Positions 34,165 through 46,588 are shown, counted from the stretch's first letter. The stretch: 64,000 nucleotides of DNA from Coffea arabica (GCF_036785885.1 NC_092326.1:42432287-42496286), one strand, 5' to 3'. Numbers and translations: made by a program. Notes: generated from the letters alone by a model not told the origin.

Positions 34165-35738
34165 ACTGCAACAAGTTGATCCTGGCGGCTTGGTTCGTCC
34201 GTCTGGTTAAAGCTTGAGAATGTATTGGCGGCGATACACTCTCAGTGTTTGTTTTATTCCTTCCGCTGCATCAACATCAACAGGGTTTCTGCAGTAAAAT
34301 CTGGAAGTCTTGGCATGCATACTGGTACTACTTTTTCCGGGCATTCATTTCCTTTCGTCGCATGAATACAAGCACTTTCGGCAAAGTTTTCCAAAGGGGA
34401 GTGTGTTTTTGTAATAGAATCATCATACTAGCTAGTATAAAGCAAAATGTAACAAAACCTAGAGCATTATCAGAATCAGTCACTTTCTATATCTCAGTCT
34501 ACTCCGCTGGCTGAATATTTCGGTGCTCTTCCATCACTTGGGAAGTGAGAATTCTGAATTTGCAAGTTCCTCGCTAATAGTATAGAACCGTTCAAATTCA
34601 ATTTCTATACCATATACTTTTTGAGGAAAAGTTTCAAAAATTCAAAAATCTTTGGATTAGCTTAATTTGATTATGTAACATGTGGGTCATGCCAGTCTGT
34701 GATGTGCTCATCAACTTTATTTCCATCACATCCGTGGAGAAGCACAAGCAGCTATGAAGAAATCATTAAAAATTTTAAAATAATTCAAATGCTCAACTTT
34801 TTCTTTCTGATTGCAAATAAATTTTTATTCGGCGGAAGATTACAAATATATAGTTCAATCACTAATCAAACTTATAAGATCGATCCTTTAAAAAAAAAAA
34901 AAAGAAAAAGAAAAAGAAAAAGAAGCTCATTACTAAATTCACTTGTTTAAATGATTGAGCAAAACTATTTGAATGAGAGAGTTTCTATCATGGTTGATTT
35001 GCATTAATCATTTAAAGAAATCATCATCTTCCCCTAAAACGAGATAGCTCATATTCAAGCAAAACACTTATTAGGAAGTTGAAGCCGTTACAGGGAGATA
35101 AGGTTTTAATTCTCTCTCTTCTTCTTCCTTTTTTTGGGTTAATTGCACTTTGCATCCAAAACTATTTCCAAATTGGACTTTGCATCCTAAACTTTTATTT
35201 TTCGCAATTCACTTCCTTTAACTTTGAATTTTTTTTTCAAGAAACTCAAACTTACCTAATTTTGACCGGTACCCTATGAAGGAGGTAAAAAAAAAAGCAC
35301 ATGAGTTTTTTTAAAAAGTGTCAATGGGTACTCGTTAACATATTAATAATTAATATCCTCATTTATCCAAAAAGAATTCTCTTTCACATTTATACACATT
35401 TCCTAAATTATGACCCTTTATTGCATTTATACACTTTGTCTAATTTTCTTTATTTTTTAAAATATAGTAATACGAGTACTTGTTGGGCTCTCTGTGGACA
35501 AGTACATGTACAATGGGACATATTTACGCGTAGCAAACGACGTCGTCCATCAAAGTGTAAAAATAAATTATTTAAAAAAGGGGCGCCACGTCGGATATCG
35601 CCTCCGTCTCAAGCAAATGGAATCCGGTTTTAAATTCCCTCCCTTTCAGGGTTTTCAAATTCTCTCAACAAATACCAAATACTACGACTACTCACCTCAG
35701 TTTCCTCTCTCAAACCTCTCTCCCAAATCCGTCCAAAA
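34165..35738. other. Intergenic between RIN4-like and EHD genes
   Basis: RIN4-like 3' region, then AT-rich DNA. Around 35140-35290 is the kind of text (gcactttgcatcc ... aaact) often found at the ends of dispersed MULE-like repeats, but I cannot find a partner end. The last 150 bp before 35739 is presumably the EHD 5' leader. Confidence 0.4.
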
Positions 35739-38700
35739 ATGGAGAAGACGGTTTCAGTTCCAATCACTTATTCTTGCTCGAAAGATCACCAGAAGATCTA
35801 TCAGTATTGGTTCAACTTCGCCGACTCAGGTTTTCCTTCTTTTTTTGGTCATAACTTTTTCGTTCAAATTAATTCAGTTGCTGTTCTTCCCTTCCAATTA
35901 ATCGTTAACTATGTTCTTCCTTTCTTTTTTTTTTTTTCTTTTCTTTCCTTCTTATAGATTTATTTACTTAGCATTCTACTTTTCCTTTTGTGCAGACGGC
36001 GATGGCCGCTTGACTGGAAATGATGCTACGAAAATTTTCGCCATGTCCAATTTGTCTAGGCCTGAACTGAAGCAGGTATATTCTATTATGTGTCTGGATG
36101 GGGAATTATTGTACGCACATAGTAGGTAGGTGATGTGGATGAATAATTTAATATCGATTATGGAAAGGACCTTCTCTCTCTCTTTCTCTCTTGGAGGAAA
36201 AATGTTAAATGTGCGATTGGTCTACTGCTCAAGAAATATATTATTAGTACAGTCGATTTGGAGTTTTTTTTAATTGTTTTGGTTATTGGTTTAGTAAGTG
36301 AGTCGAAGTGCTAGATTTATGAAATCTGATGTACCTGTATCTGTGTTTTAATTTTATGCACTCCAAAGTGGAAATTGTCGATGTCAAAGGCAGTTTTGAT
36401 ATATTCATCTACCAGCGGAAAACTCTAATTGCCGTTAGGAGATGAAATTGAATTGCTAAGACATTGAAGGATTTTACCTTCGAAATTTTTGTTATCTCTC
36501 TTTTGCTGTTTACCTTTATTGCATTGATCATCGTCCTTACCAGGGTTTTAGAGCCATAGCGAGCCATATTTCTTTTCAATTGCAGGACTTATGGATTATC
36601 CGTTCTCTAGTTTGTTTGACCATTGTGATTGTTACCACAGTTGGTAATTTGCTCTTGAAACATGTTTGTTAGTGTATTTATGATTTTTTTTTGAAGGTCT
36701 GGGCATTAGCCGATTCCAAAAAACAAGGTTTCCTTGGTCTGACGGAGTTTATCACTGCAATGCAGGTTTCACTATAGAACCCCTTTTGTATTTAAAGTCA
36801 ATTCATTGTCTTTCTTATTTCTTTTTTCCCCTGATTGATAGTTGATAGCTCTTGCACAAGAAGGTCATGAAATAAACTCAGCTCTCCTTAAAAACGCAGG
36901 CAAGTGGATTTTATTACCCAAATTTTCCAAGCTCTACCTCATTTATGCCATTGGAATTTAGAGAAATTTAATCTAAGGCATTTTCTATAGACTTAAATTT
37001 TCGTCATCTAACTTAAAACCTTCATGCTGATTATTTGTCTATTGCACATGGGCATGTAGATTCTACAAATTGCCTTCACTTTTTTCATTTTCGATGGAAA
37101 GAGACTCTCTCTGTTGGTATGTTGAGAATTTTGGTTATGAGCTAAAAGGTGAGGCTAACTTGTTGCAGTTTACTATTGCAGGAGAAGAATCTCAAAAGAA
37201 CAGTATATACAATTGCACCTAAATAATTTCAAGATATCTGTGAAAATTGTGGTTGGGAAGTTAGGTTTTTGAGCCAATCTACTAAAAGTTGTGAGACTAT
37301 TTTGCACGAGACATTTTTATGACTAATTTGTCATATTCTTTAAAAGAAATCTCACTACTGTCCTAAGAAATTGCTTTAGTGTTCATCATTCCTGTATGGC
37401 TTGTCTCCAAGTATACATAAGCAGCCAGATAATGCTATATAGCTGAAAATGCATTTTGGTGAATATCAGTGTTGGACGGTATAGGATGTCATAGAATATC
37501 TTTGCTTCTGAATTGAACACTTAGATTCCAGGAATCTCTTCCTCCTAGGCAAGATTTTAGATATATAACTATTGCTCAGAGTTTTCTTCTGAAGTTGATG
37601 CTGTGATCCTTTAGACATCTTTTTGCTGTATTGAAGTTTTTGTGTCTTTGTCTTTTTAGCTGTCTTGGAAAGTCTGAATCTCCCTGTGATGGAAGGTTTG
37701 GCTGCCTTACAGGCCGTAAGTACACCATTTCATTTTGTTGTAATAAATTTATGATAAAAGCTTCAAGCTTCTGGTTTCTCACTCTCTTCCCCTTCCTTCC
37801 AGAAGACCAACGTATCACCAGTCAAGGAAAAGCTTGAAGGAAATGGTCTGATATTTTTTCTTATTGTTTAATGTCACTCTTTCTCTTTTTGACTAAAATA
37901 TAATCTCATGCCATATAAGTCTATTGTTAAAAAAAATGCAGGAACTGCTGAACTGCAGTCCAATCCCCTAGTCAAATTATCTAAAAGAAAATCTGCAAAG
38001 AAGGTATAGCTTTGATTCATCCAAACATTACCTTGTAGATCTACCTCTCAGGAGATTATTCTGACTTTTTTCACTCTTTGCTTTCTTACTGTCTCTATTT
38101 GCATGAATGTGATGTTTGTGTCTTTCCATTTCACAAAGTCGTCCAATGACTTAAATTAAGTCCTCGAACAGAAAAATCTACTACAACTTCTTGACTTGGA
38201 AGAGTACCTTTTTTTTCAATGCATAAATTGACAAACAAGTGTTTTTTTTTCGTGTTTTGGGGGGGGGGGGGGGGGGGTTTGAAGTCCGTGACTGATGTAA
38301 GGTTCCATATTCTTACAGTCCCTGAGTTCCGTTGCCCCTGTTACTTCTGTCACTGATGGCTTGAAAAGATTGTACAACGAAAAGCTAAGGCCTTTGGAAG
38401 TTACCTACCATTTCAATGATTTTGGGTCGCCATTACTGGTGAGTGAATTAACAAAACATCTATGCTTGTGTCCTTAGAAATCTTGCTTTATTAGCTGTTA
38501 TTCACATCTCATTGATTCTTATAATCATCCTAGAAGTTGTAGATATCTGTATTCATCTGATTTATTTCCTTCAACTTTCAGACAAATAGTGATTTTGACG
38601 CCAAACCAATGGTCATGCTTTTGGGCCAATATTCAACTGGAAAAACCACATTTATCAAACACTTGCTTGGGTGTAGTTATCCAGGTTGGCCAGCTCGATA

Positions 38701-40953
38701 TATCTGTTAATTGAGTCTTCAAATACTTTTATTTGGTGGCGACTTTCCTCGACTAAAGGTTTATTTTTATATTCGCAGGAGCTCATATTGGACCAGAACC
38801 AACTACTGATCGTTTTATTGTTGTTATGGTACTCAAAATCCACTAATGTATTATCAGAGTTTTGTCATTTAAGTCTAATATTTCTTAGGAAGTTGAGATT
38901 AATCTGGAAGTATGTTATAATCAGATAAGATAGTCAATGTAGATTTCTAGGTATTGAAGGATATACTGATTTTCACTCCTTTTTTTTTGGGGGGGTCTTC
39001 TTGGTTGCTTATGTTGCTCAAAGAACTTTCATTTGCCTAGATTGTTGTTCATTGGGCCACCAGTGTAGCTGTTTATGACGGCAAATACTTGTTTACTTCA
39101 CATTTATAATATTGGGTCTATTGCAATTATTGTTATCCTCCTCTATTGTTCACCACTTGCTTTTTCTTCTACTCAGTCTGGACCAGATGAGAGAAGCATT
39201 CCTGGCAACACCATTGCTGTTCATGCAGAGATGCCATTTACTGGCTTGACAACTTTTGGAGGAGCCTTTTTGTCCAAGTTTGAGTGTTCCCAAATGCCAC
39301 ATCCTGTGAGTTATTACCTGCTGCAGCCATACGCATTGCCTTTTGAATTTATAAGATGTAATTATCTAACACAATTTTCATTCGATTTTAGCTGCTTGAA
39401 CATATTACTTTTGTGGACACTCCTGGGGTTTTGTCTGGGGAGAAGCAGCGGACACAACGTAGTTATGATTTTACCGGCGTTATCTCATGGTTTGCTGCAA
39501 AATGTGATATGATACTCCTGCTTTTTGATCCACACAAATTAGATATCAGCGATGAATTTAAACGCGTCATCTCGTCTTTACGTGGTAATGATGACAAGAT
39601 TCGTGTTGTTTTAAACAAAGCTGACCAAGTAGACACGCAGCAAGTAAGCTCCTTATCATATTTTAGGAACTATTTCCAGCATTTATTTTTTCCAATTCTG
39701 TGAAGCATCTAATCCTAGGTAGCTTCTAACTACGTTATCTGTTACAGTTGATGAGAGTATATGGTGCATTAATGTGGTCCCTTGGGAAAATTTTGAATAC
39801 CCCAGAGGTGGTGCGTGTCTATATTGGGTAGGTTTACCTTCATTTCATCTGTTTCATTCAATTTTCAATGTCGTGTTTTCCGTAGTTTCCAAATAAGTAA
39901 CGCAAATTTTACCCAGATACTTGTAGGTTATAGCTTCATCATTCACTTGCGCAGAAGATTTTTAATAATTCAAATCGAATTAACAGAACCGAAACAAAGT
40001 AGAATACAGAATCTCTAATCCCCTTTTCCTAGCCCCTCCCCAAGTTCCCTCCCCTTAGCAATAATTAGATGTTGAAAAATTAAAAGGAAACTTGAACATT
40101 AAGTAATTGCAGGAAAATACAGACTCAAGCATACGGCAAATACGTTGATTCAATACCATGCATGTGTTGGTCTTTTTGTTTTTCAATGTGGTGGCCTGAT
40201 ATTGGAGAAGGTGCTTCAATTGTTGGTCTTAGTTAAAAAAACTGGACATGTGACTTGTTTTTTTTTTTGTTTTGCCATGCAGCTCGTTCAATGACAAGCC
40301 AGTTAATGAAGAAGCAGTAGGTCCAATTGGAAAGGATCTTTTTGAGAAAGAGCAAGATGACCTTCTCGTGGACTTGATGGACATTCCTAAAAAAGCTTGT
40401 GACCGACAGGTATACTTACTTTTTTTGTATGGTTTGATATGTCTCAGCAAATAAATATGTAACTCTAGGACTTTTAGAATTGGTTTTTAATGGAATTAAT
40501 TAGTTTTTGACCCAAATTTTATATGTTAGATCAATGAGTTGGTTAAACGTGCACGAGCTGCTAAAATCCATGCTTACATAATGAGCCATCTCAAAAAGGA
40601 GATGCCTTCATTGATGGGCAAAGCCAAAACTCAGCAGCGACTGATTGATAATCTGGAGGATGTATTCTCAAAGGTTAACATCACTCTTGCATTCCCGTTG
40701 TCCAATTGTAGGAGTGTTGGCAGATCTTTTTCTTTTTAATTGATCATTGACCTTATTAAAACAGGTCCAAAAAGAGTTTCATCTACCAGCAGGAGATTTT
40801 CCGAGTGTGGAGCACTTTAGGGAGGTTCTAAAAAGTGGCTACAAAATTGATGATTTTGAGAAGATAAAGCCTAAGTTGATTCAGGCTGTGGATAATATGT
40901 TGGGTTATGACATTCCAGAGCTCCTGAGAAACTTTAGGAATCCTTATGAGTAA
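35739..40953 (+). CDS. EHD1: EH-domain dynamin-like ATPase EHD1-type, sixteen exons
   Basis: Membrane-remodelling ATPase of endocytic recycling. Exons: 35739-35829, 35996-36075, 36697-36765, 36842-36899, 37660-37715, 37803-37845, 37942-38003, 38319-38438, 38582-38684, 38779-38828, 39177-39305, 39392-39643, 39748-39827, 40283-40409, 40530-40673, 40765-40953. These total 1653 nt, 550 residues, close to Arabidopsis EHD1 (545). The EH domain at about residues 15-95 has one EF-hand-like loop (DGDGRLTG). The dynamin-type ATPase has P-loop GQYSTGKT (about 208-215), switch DTPG (about 296-299) and NKAD. A helical C-terminal region ends NPYE. The plant order, EH first, differs from animal EHDs, which carry it last. 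Intron 4 uses a GC donor (gcaagt); all others are GT-AG. EHD2 is the alternative paralogue name. Confidence 0.95.
38261..38278. repeat. Poly(G) run in EHD intron 7
   Basis: About 18 consecutive G's between exons 7 and 8. Such a run can form a G-quadruplex, and its exact length may be a sequencing uncertainty. Confidence 0.6.
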
Positions 40954-41588
40954 AGTGGTGGGCGATTAAATTTTACTTCAAGACGTCTTGAATTGTAAAA
41001 CTTGCCGTTGCTTAGTGTCATAGCACATATCTGCAAAATCGAATCAGTTATATTATATTATTTCTATCTTAGATTCTAGCGTTATATTATAAGTGCATGT
41101 TTGGGGAGAAGTTAAAATTGAAATGCCAGTTTGAAATACCAATAAACAAGTACTGGCTTTGTTAATGGTAAGGCTTGGCATCTCATTCTGTCCACATTTT
41201 GCCTCTTCATTCTTCCTTAGCAATTCCATAAGATCTGCAGTCAGCCCAATTGGAAGGAGGTTTGCCCAGGAAAGGCGTAATGTGAATGCACCAAACAGTC
41301 AAATGGAACGAAACAAAGGGACGAACAAATCTAGGGTTGAAAAGTCCATTATGGATGGCTTTCGAATGTGTGTTTAATTTATTTCTTAGATGCTTCATTT
41401 TCTGAACTGAATTATAAACTTTAATGCATGTCCATGATAACTCTCCTAACGTGACTCTCTTTGTAAACGTCTAAGATCTTCTCAAATTTGCATTAAAAGT
41501 ATATAAACAGTTAAGCCAACAATTATTAGGACATTGGTCGTTTCGCATTAGTAGCCTGAAATTCATATCTGCCACAAAATAAATATAC
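40954..41588. other. EHD 3' region and intergenic DNA
   Basis: Presumed 3' UTR followed by anonymous sequence. A 72-codon frame at 41159-41377 has no recognisable domain. The stretch ends in the left target copy of the dimeric insertion. Confidence 0.4.
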
Positions 41589-41980
41589 TTTTTCCGATGA
41601 CTGAGAAACTCAGACTTTTTCGTTACTAAAGTTGACCTGCGAGAAACCTTCAAAAGCCGGCAACTTTTGAAGGCTCCCGCAGACCTTAATAAACCCAAAC
41701 CCCAAACCCCCCCGAACCGATGTGGGATAGAAACCCCACAGGGGTGCCCCGCTGCTAAGAAGTAAAGACCCCCCAGACACCCACTGAAATGGAGAGATCA
41801 CCTCCCCGAGGTTTCTGTCTTTTTCCGATGACTGAGAAACTCAGACTTTTTCGTTACTAAAGTTGACCTGCGAGAAACCTTCAAAAGCCGGCAACTTTTG
41901 AAGGCTCCCGCAGACCTTAATAAACCCAAACCCCAAACCCCCCCGAACCGATATGGGATAGAAACCCCACAGGGGTGCCC
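41589..41980. mobile_element. Dimeric insertion: two 161-bp direct repeats with ~16-bp target duplication
   Basis: Units 41589-41749 and 41820-41980 are identical except for g/a at one place (gatgtggg versus gatatggg). They are separated by 70 bp of different sequence. The pair is flanked by ccacaaaataaatatac at 41572-41588 and 41979-41995 (the last bases of unit 2 overlap the copy). Each unit has a C-rich block (aaacccaaaccccaaaccccc) and ccgatgtgggat, a motif often seen in small plant LTRs. The layout resembles a TRIM (two LTRs, tiny interior), but the long target duplication fits retroposition better. No coding capacity. Confidence 0.75.
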
Positions 41981-42121
41981 ACAAAATAAATATACGCTTG
42001 TCCTGTTTGGTGCATGATTAAAAATTCTTGATTATTATCTAGGTCCAGTCAGCAACAAGATTATCAAAAGAATTTGGTAAAAAATTACAAAGAAAAAAAT
42101 ATTGTGAAGGAGAAGAATAAA

Positions 42122-43705
42122 GGGCAAATTATCCAATTGGCCCTTTAACTCTTTGTCTAGGTAAAATTAAGCCCCTAATCTATTTTTTGCTAACTTTAAA
42201 CCCTCGAACTTGTAAAATGGGAAATCCGTGGCCCTTTTAGCCAGTTTCTCCGGTTTTGCAACCGGATGACCAATTCACACGAACGCCATGTGCTTCTTTC
42301 AAGGGCATTTTTGTCCTCATAGTCTAAGCAAGAAGGGCACACATAGTCCACCTTTCTATTTGATTTCCCTCACCTCCCTTACTCTTCCCTGCGCAACCCC
42401 CACGCAATCCCATGGCCGTCTCTGTCACATTCTCGGGGATTGCTTCCAAATTCTGCACATCTAACAAAACCTCCCAGTCCAAATTCCTAGATACATATGC
42501 ACTCTCCTCCCAGGCCATCACCGGCATGTCATCATCATCCAGAAACATGCTCAGAACCTCTCTCTCATCAACTCCTTCATCCACTTCCTCCCACTCAAAA
42601 TCCTCATTAACTTCTCTATGATCCTCAATCTGAAAAGAATCCCAACAGAGCCTAAGGCTTGGATCATCATCACCCTCACTTATATCATCATCGTCAGCAC
42701 TAAAATCAATCTCAACGTCATGGTTTATATCAGAATCCGATTCCGACCCGATATCCACGACTCGCAACCCAGTTACAAAATGGTCCCCACCCTCAAAATT
42801 TTCAGCTACGAACCCTGAATTTTCCACATTTGCCGAAGTGGGCTCTCCAAGAAACCCTAGATTCAGATCAAGATCCAAATGGGTCGGCTCCATTCCGTCG
42901 TTTCCTTCATGAATCCCGAAATTCGGGTCAGCATCGGAAATCTCCGAGTCAATCACCACACAGGTTGTGGAGGACAATTGGGTTTGCTCAACTCGTTGGT
43001 GCAGGAGGTCCATAACGAAATTCACCTGATTCTCGCGGTCGAAAAGATCAGCGCTGGTGACAACCGATTCGGGCTCCGACACGATGTCGCTGGGGGGATC
43101 AACCAATAGCATCGAAATCGGAAGACCAGTAGGGATCGAGATGATGGCGGTGGGGATGGGTTTGATGATGAGAAAAATCTACTTCTTTAATGACGTCGTC
43201 TAGGCCGTCATCGTCCTGGTGGAGTCTGAGTAGTTGAAGCAATGACGTCTCAGCCATTCTGTTTCAGCGGGGTGGGGAGAGTAGGAGGAATAAAAGTGAG
43301 AAAGGAAACACCTTTTTTTCGAAAATTATTTTTTATCTAAAAATTCCCATCTTTTTGCGTTTTCTTTTGTTTGATATTCTACGGCATGGGGCAAGGGGGG
43401 TAGGTGATCAGCAATTTCCCCTTTTATTTTCTCTCTCTTTTTGACTAAAAATGAGCACTTTTCCAGCTTACTTCGGTGGATTATGTGTGCCCTTTTTGCT
43501 TAGAATATGAGGACAAAAATGCCCTTGAAAGAAGCACATGGCGTTCGTGTGAATTGGTCATCCGGTTGCAAAACCGAAGAAACTGGCTAAAAGGGATACG
43601 GATTTTTCATTTTACAAGTTCGAGGGCTTAAAGTCAGCAAAAAATAGATGAGGGGCTTAATTTTACCTAGACAAAGAGTTAAAGGGCCAATTGGATAATT
43701 TGCCC
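42122..43705. mobile_element. Pack-MULE: Mutator-like element carrying an E3 ligase gene fragment
   Basis: The 1584-bp element has long terminal inverted repeats: 42122-42348 and 43483-43705 are near-perfect reverse complements (start gggcaaattatccaattgg, inner end near gggcacacata). The flanks are a perfect 9-bp duplication, aagaataaa, at 42113-42121 and 43706-43714. Between the arms there is no transposase but a piece of host-type coding sequence (see the pseudogene at 42324-43257). TIRs, 9-bp duplication and a captured gene fragment together define a Pack-MULE. It sits between EHD and IBR1, about 0.5 kb from the IBR1 start codon. Confidence 0.9.
42324..43257 (-). pseudogene. Captured N-terminal fragment of a RING-type E3 ubiquitin ligase
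   Basis: The minus strand opens at ATG 43257 (MAETSLLQLL) and reads 52 codons to a stop at 43099-43101. The same protein then continues one frame over from 43112 (MLLVDPPSDI) for 262 codons. The joined text looks like the acidic N-terminal half of plant RING-H2 E3 ligases of the CIP8/RING1-like group: DLFDRENQVNF, LCWDSFQIEDHRE, DFEWEEVDEGVDEREVLSMF, LDWEVLLDVQNLE. After NLEAIPEN the similarity to that group ends, and the last residues are encoded by the element's own inverted repeat. The zinc-binding RING is entirely absent. The source family is recognised from memory of these motifs. A translated product from 43112 could be a RING-less acidic protein; expression is unknown. Confidence 0.75.
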
Positions 43706-43891
43706 AAGAATAAAAAACAACAACAATTGAGAGTGAGTAATTCTTGCGGTCAATGTTGGATTCTAGTTTTAGACTTCGGATTCAGATTAACTGAACACAA
43801 ATAAATTAAATTTAGATGAACTGAAACAAACAATTTGTATTGTCTATTGTGAATGAACAATTTTCCACTTCATCTAGGCATTTTCATCATA

Positions 43892-43975
43892 CTCCCTCCA
43901 TCCCACTTTGATAGTCTTGTTTTCCTTTTTCGTCTGTCCCAAATTGTAGTCCACTTTCCCATTTATATTCCATAA
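43892..43975. mobile_element. Truncated Stowaway MITE in the IBR1 upstream region
   Basis: The sequence opens with ctccctccatcccactttg after a TA and matches, in reverse orientation, the end of the Stowaway element at 21012-21329 (shared tagtcttgttttcc, ctgtcccaaattgtag and tccactttccc). The other terminus is missing. It lies about 0.3 kb before the IBR1 ATG. Confidence 0.8.
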
Positions 43976-44250
43976 AGCATCGTCCTAGAAATTAACAGAG
44001 AATTCATCGAAATGGCATCTTGTGGGCCCCAAAAACTACCAAAATGGCAAAATTATCGTTTCGTCGAGTGTGAATCCAAATCGGGCAAATTTTTTTTTAA
44101 AGGAAAATAAAAGAGAATGAAAGTTCTGGAAAATGTACAAATACAGCCCCTTTTCTCCTCAGACGACGCCTGATGCAGCACTTCTACCTTTTGAATTAAA
44201 TAGACTTTGTGTCTGAAATTGAAAACCCCAATTCCCCAAATTAGAAAGCC

Positions 44251-46588
44251 ATGGAAAAAATAGGTAAAAGGCTTCAAGGGAAAGTTGCAATTGTCACAGC
44301 TTCAACTCAGGGCATTGGCCTTGGTATCGCCGAGCGGCTTGGGTTAGAAGGCGCCTCTGTTGTCATTTCTTCTCGCAAACAGGTTGCTCTTAGTTTCTGG
44401 GCCCCTCTACTTTAGCGTTGTTTACCTCTGATCTTTGTGTTTTTTTTTTTTTTGAATGAAATTCTCATCTGGGATTGGGGAATTTTGCTGGTTGGAATTT
44501 TGTTGAACTAATATTTTGGTTGGGTTCACTATGTGGGTTTTTCTTTTCCTTTGGTTTCTAGGATAAATTTTTGATCTTTTGCAACTTTATGTCTTACTTA
44601 TGGAATCTGGGTGGTGGGATGATTTCGTTGGTATATATTTGCAGATAAATGTTGACGAGGCAGTGGAAAAACTTAAGGCACGAGGAATTGAGGTTTATGG
44701 ATTAGTATGTCATGTGTCAAATCTACAGCAGAGGAAGAATCTGATTGACAAGACCATTCAGGTGAAGTATAACCTGAGAAATGATTTTCTTGTGGTTGAT
44801 TGGTATAATGGAAATGCCCATTTATTTTTTCTTTGTTGCCTGTAGCTGATTTCTTTTGCTTCCATGTGTCTAATTCATAAAATCGCTGTCCCTTAATTGA
44901 GGGGCGATGGTTTATTCCTCGTTTATCTGAAAGATGGTAACTTTTCCAGCTTTAATTGTTGATTGGTTTCATCAAGCACATGGTATTCTCTTTTTTGCCG
45001 AAACTGTGGGTATCTATGGCTATGTATGTATCCATGAAAAGTAGGAGCAGCCTCTCCTACTGTGACCATCGGAGGTGGAATAACAGCCTTTAAGCTTCAA
45101 AAAAGGAAGGATGGCGAACCTAAAAAGTTTACCTATGCATTGCGGTTCTTTAGAATGCACCGAAAAAGGTCTTAGTCTCGGTTCCAAGTGCCTTCTGAAC
45201 ATGGTTTTCTATAGGAAAAGGGGGCTTCAGCAAGTCAATTTTGCTGGTGATGTGTTGATGAATTATCTTTGTTTGGTTGAAGGAAGGCTTGAAGCTTACC
45301 TCGGATCTGATTTAACTTGCATGTTATTAGTATTGTACTTTTTATTTATGAGGACAACTTAAGATATTCCCTTGCTATGAGTCATGCTATTATACATCTT
45401 TGCAATCCTATGATGTTGACCACCTGGCTTCGTGCATTCTGTAGAGCGCACGGTTAGAATATTTTGTTCTTTTGCTTTAGTAATATTCCTCGTCTATAGT
45501 AAAAGAAATAGCGGGGATTGTGGGACCAAGTTTTCTCCACATGTTTTGTTTCAAGTTTTTCTTGAAGATTACGTGTTTAGTTTTACTTCTATTACTTAAA
45601 TCAAATGCTTGTATACTTCATTTAATTTTAATTAGTGTTGAGGATATTACTGGTGCTCTGGCAGAAATATGGAAAAATAGATGTTGTTGTATCAAATGCC
45701 GCTGCCAATCCATCTGTTGATTCCATTTTGGAAACTAAAGAACCAGTCCTTGACAAGTTATGGGAGATAAATGTGAAATCCTCTATACTTCTTTTACAAG
45801 TAAGTCCATATTTATGAGCATTTCATTGTAATTATTCTATGTTTGGCACAATAGGCCATGTTTAGATGATGATTCTACTACACCTTATTGTTTGAACCAG
45901 CAGAGATTTTTTGTTGTTTTATCACGTTGGTCAATATTTTTTTTCGGTCTCTATCACCGTGATTTATTGAAGCTGTTGACTGTTTTAAAATGAAATTGTG
46001 GTTGTGGCATTTTTCTGTGGCAGGAAGCAGCTCCTTACCTTAAGAAGGGTTCTTCTGTAGTTCTTATTTCCTCTATTGCTGGCTATCAACCACAGGCTTC
46101 CATGGCTATGTATGGGGTGACCAAGACAGCCCTTCTTGGGCTTACCAAGGTCTTAAAAATATTGTTTTGATACCCTTGTCATGGATTTTGTTAAACCTTG
46201 GGGATCATACACAGATTTCTCATTTTGCGTTGCAGGCCCTTGCTGCTGAGATGGCTCCAAATACTCGTGTAAACTGTGTTGCACCTGGCTTTGTGCCCAC
46301 ACATTTTGCTGCATTTATTACTACTAATGCTGATGTTGTAAGATTTTAATATATGTAGCTATATGTTTTTTGTTGGTTTGGAAGGTTTAGTGCCTACCAC
46401 CCTCTCATGGAACCATGTGATACTGGCTTGTTTTGCAGAGGAAGGCCATAGAGGATAAAACATTGCTTAACAGACTTGGAACCACAGATGATATGGCTGC
46501 AGCCACTGCCTTTTTGGCTTCTGATGATGCTTCGTATATAACTGGAGAAACTTTGGTAGTTGCAGGAGGAATCCCATCCAGACTTTAA
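44251..46588 (+). CDS. IBR1: Peroxisomal short-chain dehydrogenase IBR1 (SDRa)
   Basis: NAD(P)-dependent SDR of the type required for beta-oxidation-like conversion of indole-3-butyric acid to IAA in peroxisomes. Exons: 44251-44382, 44645-44761, 45665-45799, 46024-46149, 46236-46337, 46439-46588, giving 762 nt and 253 residues; all introns are phase 0. The Rossmann glycine motif is TASTQGIG (about 16-23), followed by the NAAA motif (94-97), active-site Ser145 (ISSIAG), and Tyr158/Lys162 in YGVTK. The C-terminus is SRL, a canonical PTS1 signal. Length, motifs and SRL match Arabidopsis IBR1 (254 residues). A tropinone-reductase-like or DHRS4-like SDR is the alternative name, but the SRL end and local motifs favour IBR1. 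No break was seen. Confidence 0.93.

Noticed and set aside
45000-45360. Coding or organellar insert in IBR1 intron 2
   Set aside because: An 83-codon frame is open there, but I recognise no protein or organellar gene and the intron borders around it are sound.
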